Shown here one piece after another: positions 59,546-64,000 of a DNA stretch of 64,000 nucleotides; the stretch's first letter is position 1, and each line of letters begins with the position of its first letter. A program made the translations under genes and the position numbers. Source of the DNA: an uncultured Ruminococcus sp. (GTDB lineage: Bacteria > Bacillota > Clostridia > Lachnospirales > Lachnospiraceae); assembly GCA_900541505.1 (NCBI GenBank), contig UQKK01000001.1, positions 124,001 to 188,000 of the forward strand, given 5' to 3'. The notes below the pieces were generated by a model. The model ran no database searches. It saw only the letters and a program-made list of their open reading frames with translations, and had not been told where the DNA came from.

Positions 59546-60457
59546 GTGTTAGAACGTTTAAAAAATGAAAAGATACGACCCGATTTGCTGGAAATGGTCT
59601 CCGGCTTTCTGAAAGTCCATCCCACCCCGCAGGACCAGAGCGACCGCATACCCGCGCCCTCCCACTTTTATTATGGGAAGGAAGTCTGGGAGGAAGCGCT
59701 CTGCGCCATTTTGAGCGGGAAAAATATTCTTCTCGCAGGGCATAAGGCGACCGGAAAAAATATCTTTGCAGAAAATCTCGCCGCCGTGTTCGCGCGTCCC
59801 AGGTGGGATATTTCCTTCCATGTCAATATGGATGCCTCTACCCTCATCGGCACTGACACCTTCGCGGACGGCAAGGTCACTTTTCGTCCTGGCCCCATCT
59901 CCCAGTGCGCCAAATACGGGGGCTTCGGCATTCTGGATGAAATCAATATGGCGAAAAACGAGGCGATGGCGGTGCTCCACGCCGCCCTGGATTTCCGCAG
60001 GGTCATCGATGTCCCCGGCTACGAGAGGATTCCCCTGCACCCTGCTGCCCGCTTCATTGCTACCATGAATTACGGCTACGCAGGAACCAAGGAATTAAAC
60101 GAAGCACTCACTTCCCGCTTTGTTGTCATCCAGATGCCGATGATTACGCAGGAGCAGCTGAAAAAGCTTCTGGAAAATGAATTTCCGGGAATGAAGGCAA
60201 AATACGCGGAGCAGTTTGCAGCTCTCTTCCTCGATTTGCAGAAGAAATGCGAAAATTCGGAAATTTCCTCCCGCGCCCTGGACTTGCGCGGACTTTTGGA
60301 TGCGGCTTCCCTCATGGAAAAGGGATTGGAGGCGCACAGCGCCCTGGATATGGGCATCACCAACAAGACATTCGATGCCTACGAGCAGACCTTGATTCGC
60401 GATGTGATACATTCCCGTATCCCCAGGCATCTGGATTCCAAGCAGATTTTCGTATAA
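59546..60457 (+). CDS. MoxR-type AAA+ ATPase
   Basis: A 303-aa AAA+ chaperone-like ATPase. The Walker A region is GHKATGKN, where the usual Ser/Thr after Lys is Asn. Walker B GILDEIN, sensor 1 IATMNYGYAGTKEL and the arginine-finger region NEALTSRF are present. MoxR ATPases act with vWA proteins to remodel or insert metal into partner proteins; the vWA partner is encoded next. A GTG at 59546 with AGAGGAATTACC is preferred over an ATG 18 bp upstream that has no site. Confidence 0.87.
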   Translation: MLERLKNEKIRPDLLEMVSGFLKVHPTPQDQSDRIPAPSHFYYGKEVWEEALCAILSGKNILLAGHKATGKNIFAENLAAVFARPRWDISFHVNMDASTLIGTDTFADGKVTFRPGPISQCAKYGGFGILDEINMAKNEAMAVLHAALDFRRVIDVPGYERIPLHPAARFIATMNYGYAGTKELNEALTSRFVVIQMPMITQEQLKKLLENEFPGMKAKYAEQFAALFLDLQKKCENSEISSRALDLRGLLDAASLMEKGLEAHSALDMGITNKTFDAYEQTLIRDVIHSRIPRHLDSKQIFV

Positions 60458-60560
60458 GCTCTGTGAGATAAAGATATCCGTTCTCTTTACAGAGGCACGA
60501 AAACCGCCAAGACTGAGACCGCGGTGTCAAAAAATGAACGTATAGAAGGAGGTCAGTGTC

Positions 60561-62288
60561 ATGGACCGGGACATCCAGGAAGAAAAACGGGCAAAAAATA
60601 TCATATGGTCCGCTGCGGGCGATTATTCTTTTGACCCGCTCTATCTCGCCTTTGACAAACGCGGTCACGCCGATATGTACTTAAATCTCATCATCGGCTT
60701 TGTATATAAATGGTATGAAAGAGCACAGATTGACGCTTTCTTCGACTCTCTTGGCACCTCAAAAAAAGAACTCTATGAGGGAATTTTCTGGCTGGGTCTG
60801 GAGCACGCCGCCTTTGAAAAGGAAAAAACGCTTCGCCCCGCTCTTTTTGACCTGCGCAGGGAATACGCCGCCGCAGGCTTAAAGGAATGGCGCCGCGCCG
60901 GGACGGATTCTCCCCTTTTAAGGCTTCAGGTTGGGAGATTTTGTGCGATACTCGGAAAGCGCGCCAGGCTTTCACAGCAAGAGTCCGCCCTCCTCGCAGA
61001 GCTCTCTTTTCCAGCTTCCATGGACACGGAGGAAATCATCGCAAAGACCAAAGATATTTACCGCACGTATTTTCAGTATACCCCTGTCCCACGCGTAAAA
61101 AAGAAGGGAGTCTATTTTCTCCAGAAAGTGCTCCCCGCCTTTTATTCCCTGGGGAAGGTCCACTCCGGTCTGATACGGATACAGCCCGCCCCCGCCGGGG
61201 AAATAAGTTCTCCCAGCCCTGCCGGAACACTCCTCAAGCAGATGAAGCTTCTGCTGCAGATTTCCGGCATGGAGAATGATGCCCTCTCCGGGCAGTACGT
61301 GAAGGCATGTTTCGGGGACAGTATCTATTCCGAGCATACCGCCGCTTCTCTGGATGCTGCTCTGTGCACAGGCAATCACGCCGGGCTCCACCTGCTCTTC
61401 ACACGCGGCGCACTGCCGGCACTGACAGAGTGCCCGGAAAAGCTTCGCAGGGAGGTGGGAATGTTCCGGCGGGAAGTTCTGACGCAGAAGGAAAAGAATC
61501 TCCGCTACTATAAGAATGCTCTTCCCGTTCACAGAAGCAGTATCCTGCGGCTCTGTGAAAAATTGCGTCATGCTCTGGAATCCGCCGTTTTGGAGGATGC
61601 TTCCTTTTCGCGGGACGGCAGACTCCATGCCGAGAGAGTCTGGCGGGCGCTCTATCTGGACGATTCGCGGATTTTCACAAAAATACAGGAAACACCTGTG
61701 CCCTCCTTTTCCGTGGATATCCTGCTGGATGCTTCCTCCTCCCGAAAGAGTTGTCAGGAGAGCATTGCCGCCCAGGGGTATATCCTCGCAGAGAGTCTCA
61801 CGAGGTTGCACATCCCCGTGCAAATCTGCTCTTACTTGAGTGTGCGCGGCTATACAGTCCTGCGCCAGTACCGAGGCTACAAAGATGTGGATAAAAACCG
61901 GGAAATTTTTTCCTATGCCGCCGCGGGCAGCAACCGGGACGGGCTCGCCCTGCGGGGCGCGGCACACCTGATGGAGGACTCTCCCTGTGAAAAAAAGCTC
62001 CTCATCGTCCTCTCCGATGCCAGCCCCAGCGATGACCGCTGCGCCAAGGACGGTCCTTTCTACCGCAACCGGGAGTACACAGATAGCGTGGGGATTGCGG
62101 ATACCGCAGGTGAAATCCGCAGGCTGAGACAACAGGGAATCCAGGTTCTGGGGGTCTTTATGGGAATTGAAAAAGATATCCCCGCCGCAAGAGAAATCTT
62201 CGGCAGGGATTTTGTGAGAATCCAGGACATCGGACATTTTGCCGAATCCGTAGGAAATCTGATTATAAGGTCACTGCGCAGTCCTTAG
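60561..62288 (+). CDS. vWA-domain protein, partner of the MoxR ATPase
   Basis: A 575-aa protein. The first 370 residues are a helical region without recognised motifs. The C-terminal vWA domain (about 385-570) has a metal-binding DASSS in SVDILLDASSSRKS and a late Asp in IVLSDASPSDD. The layout resembles CobT-like chelatase components, but no chelatase or cobalamin genes are nearby. AAGGAGG precedes the ATG. It is co-oriented with the MoxR gene after a 103-bp gap and ends 12 bp before the convergent amt gene. Confidence 0.85.
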   Translation: MDRDIQEEKRAKNIIWSAAGDYSFDPLYLAFDKRGHADMYLNLIIGFVYKWYERAQIDAFFDSLGTSKKELYEGIFWLGLEHAAFEKEKTLRPALFDLRREYAAAGLKEWRRAGTDSPLLRLQVGRFCAILGKRARLSQQESALLAELSFPASMDTEEIIAKTKDIYRTYFQYTPVPRVKKKGVYFLQKVLPAFYSLGKVHSGLIRIQPAPAGEISSPSPAGTLLKQMKLLLQISGMENDALSGQYVKACFGDSIYSEHTAASLDAALCTGNHAGLHLLFTRGALPALTECPEKLRREVGMFRREVLTQKEKNLRYYKNALPVHRSSILRLCEKLRHALESAVLEDASFSRDGRLHAERVWRALYLDDSRIFTKIQETPVPSFSVDILLDASSSRKSCQESIAAQGYILAESLTRLHIPVQICSYLSVRGYTVLRQYRGYKDVDKNREIFSYAAAGSNRDGLALRGAAHLMEDSPCEKKLLIVLSDASPSDDRCAKDGPFYRNREYTDSVGIADTAGEIRRLRQQGIQVLGVFMGIEKDIPAAREIFGRDFVRIQDIGHFAESVGNLIIRSLRSP

Positions 62289-62299
62289 ATATACCGAGC

Positions 62300-64000
62300 T
62301 TACTCCACATCCAGGAGCGCTTCTAAATTTTCTTCGCCGGTGCGTACTTTCACGACACGGTCCACGCTGTACACGAAGATTTTGCCGTCTCCGATATGAC
62401 CTGTATAAAGCGCGCTCTTGGCGGCTTCGACTACCGTATTGACCGGGATATTTCCCACAATCACTTCTACCTTGACCTTCGGCAGCAGCGTGGCATCCAT
62501 CTCGACTCCACGGTATCTCTCGCCGGCACCCTTTTGTACGCCGCATCCCATAACCTGAGTCACAGTCATTCCCGTCACACCGATATCGTTCATAGCTTTC
62601 TTCAGATGGTCATATCTGGACAATCTGGCAATGATGGAAACCTTGTACATGCCTGTAGAGGATACCGCAGGCTGTACGACTTTGACCGCCGCGTCTCTCT
62701 GTGCCTGGGACGCCTGTGCGTATTCGTCCGCTCCCAGATTTGTATTCTCGTTGATTTCCATGGTCATAGTGTTGGAAATATCCATAATGCTGAACCCTGC
62801 GTAAGCGGACGGCAGACCGTGCTCGCAGCTGTCCAGACCGACGATTTCTTCCTCCTCGGATACACGCAGCCCCACAGTGGCTTTTATCAGCGCGAACGCA
62901 ATGGTTATCGTCACCGCTGCCCACGCCGCAACTGCAAACAATCCAATCAACTGCAATTTTAACTGCTCAAATCCTCCGCCATAGAATAGCCCTTCTTTAA
63001 TCCCCGCTGTCTCAAAGGCAGGTGAGGAAGATGTGGCAAAAAGACCAACAGCGATGGTTCCCCAAATACCATTCAGACAGTGAACTGCCACCGCGCCCAC
63101 CGGGTCATCCACATGCAGTACATTGTCCAGAAGCCACACGCCAAACACCACCAGAAGTCCGGCTACCGCGCCAATCACTGCGGCTCCGACACAGTCCGTC
63201 ACATCACAGGGCGCTGTGACAGCAACCAGTCCTGCCAGAGATGCGTTCAGACACATGGACACATCCGGTTTCCCATATTTCAGCCAGGTAAAAATCATAC
63301 ACACTACTGTGGCAATTGCCGGAGCAACCGTTGTTGTCAGGAAAATGGACGCCAGCTCCGCCGGGGACTGCGCCGCCGCGCCGTTGAATCCGTACCAGCC
63401 AAGCCAGAGGATGAACACACCCAGACATCCCAGCGGCAGGTTGTGTCCCGGAAACGCATTGACTTTTGTAATCTTCCCTGCTTTGTCCTTGACAAATTTC
63501 CCGATACGTGGTCCCAGCATGGCAGCTCCCACCAGAGCGGAAATTCCTCCAACCATATGGATTGCCGTGGAACCCGCGTAATCGTGGAATCCAATCTGCG
63601 AAAGCCATCCGCCTCCCCAAATCCAGTGCGCTTCAATGGGGTAGATAACCGCCGAAATGACACCGGAATAAATACAGTAGGATAAAAACTTTGTCCTCTC
63701 CGCCATTGCCCCTGATACGATGGTTGCTGTCGTCGCGCAGAATACCAGGTTAAACACGAAGCCCGACCAGTCGAAATCCTGATAGTTAGTGATAATATCC
63801 AGCCCCGGTTTTCCGATAAGCCCCATTATATCTTCTCCCAGGAGCAGACTGAATCCAATCAGGATAAATACCACCGTTCCGATACAGAAATCCATCAAGT
63901 TTTTCATCAGAATATTTCCTGTATTTTTCGCTCTCGTAAACCCCGCCTCTACCATCGCAAAGCCTGCCTGCATCCAGAAGACCAGAGCGGCTCCAATCAG
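62300..64000 (-). CDS. amt: Ammonium transporter fused to a P-II domain, 5' end cut off
   Basis: Imports ammonium. Over 560 residues are visible; the start codon lies beyond the window. The Amt part (to about residue 420 of the visible text) shows WMQAGFAMVEAGF, AGSTAIHMVGG, GWYGFNG and DPVGAVAVHCLNG with the pore His residues. After a linker, the last 115 residues are a complete P-II (GlnB/GlnK) protein. It has a T-loop GAGERYRGVEMD carrying the modifiable Tyr, and VVKVRTGEENLEAL near the end. P-II normally blocks Amt as a separate protein; here it is tethered, so gating is probably intramolecular. Confidence 0.93.
   Translation of the reverse strand: MIGAALVFWMQAGFAMVEAGFTRAKNTGNILMKNLMDFCIGTVVFILIGFSLLLGEDIMGLIGKPGLDIITNYQDFDWSGFVFNLVFCATTATIVSGAMAERTKFLSYCIYSGVISAVIYPIEAHWIWGGGWLSQIGFHDYAGSTAIHMVGGISALVGAAMLGPRIGKFVKDKAGKITKVNAFPGHNLPLGCLGVFILWLGWYGFNGAAAQSPAELASIFLTTTVAPAIATVVCMIFTWLKYGKPDVSMCLNASLAGLVAVTAPCDVTDCVGAAVIGAVAGLLVVFGVWLLDNVLHVDDPVGAVAVHCLNGIWGTIAVGLFATSSSPAFETAGIKEGLFYGGGFEQLKLQLIGLFAVAAWAAVTITIAFALIKATVGLRVSEEEEIVGLDSCEHGLPSAYAGFSIMDISNTMTMEINENTNLGADEYAQASQAQRDAAVKVVQPAVSSTGMYKVSIIARLSRYDHLKKAMNDIGVTGMTVTQVMGCGVQKGAGERYRGVEMDATLLPKVKVEVIVGNIPVNTVVEAAKSALYTGHIGDGKIFVYSVDRVVKVRTGEENLEALLDVE

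Noticed and set aside
60972..62237. 421-codon open frame on the minus strand across the vWA gene
   Set aside because: The plus-strand gene has a complete metal-binding motif and a ribosome binding site; the antisense frame has neither.

Overview
The window looks like chromosomal DNA of a Gram-positive anaerobe of the class Clostridia, most likely family Lachnospiraceae (Blautia/Dorea/Clostridium-like). This is inferred from gene content and protein resemblance: a V-type ATPase with a sodium-type c ring, an S-box in front of metK, a long Firmicutes-type SRP RNA with an Alu domain, strong AGGAGG ribosome binding sites, and several small families typical of that group. Almost all genes lie on the minus strand. 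No rRNA, tRNA, CRISPR array or complete insertion sequence was found.

Layout. 1-3000: a truncated sucrose-type PTS permease and its LacI-family regulator, with a palindromic operator between them. 3064-4290: a solitary AAA/DUF4143 ATPase. 4556-17282: a long minus-strand run of housekeeping genes, in transcription order a two-component system, KtrB/KtrA potassium uptake, a TrmH-type RNA methylase, a patatin domain joined in frame to ornithine carbamoyltransferase, birA, a DUF6145-like protein, coaX, dusB, greA and lysS. 17391-19192: metK behind a SAM-I riboswitch and a long structured leader. 19247-24710: a tiny leader ORF with attenuator, a cysteine hydrolase, a CapA-type protein, murA, shikimate kinase, a candidate small RNA and a proline-rich protein. 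24813-30560: accessory-looking DNA with an Rpn-family nuclease and a fragment copied from it, an alpha/beta hydrolase, a secreted cysteine-peptidase-like protein, a vWA protein flanked by a 48-bp inverted repeat, and a secreted YARHG protein.

30627-38308 is the most unusual region: an unrecognised 478-aa protein followed by two membrane Ser/Thr kinases and a membrane pseudokinase. The pseudokinase carries both types of ectodomain that the two kinases have singly. 38461-47239 is a complete nine-gene V-type ATPase operon (G-I-K-E-C-F-A-B-D), with its own promoter and terminator, and its c subunit carries the known sodium-ligand signature. 47607-54679: trmL, an aminotransferase with an Lrp/AsnC regulator, an AIR-synthase-like protein, a VanW protein, a 33-aa membrane peptide and a B12-binding radical SAM protein. 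54691-55058: the SRP RNA with promoter and terminator; the terminator's right arm lies inside tadA. 55024-64000: tadA, a DUF6128-like protein, an XRE regulator with a dNTP triphosphohydrolase, a MoxR ATPase/vWA pair, and an ammonium transporter fused to a P-II domain (5' end cut by the window edge).

The best candidates for something undescribed are the kinase/pseudokinase cassette, the patatin-ornithine carbamoyltransferase fusion with an internal ribosome binding site, a dispersed small hairpin repeat with covarying arms, and two small structured RNA candidates (19247-19375 and about 24056-24167). All family names come from recognising the sequence; no database search was run.
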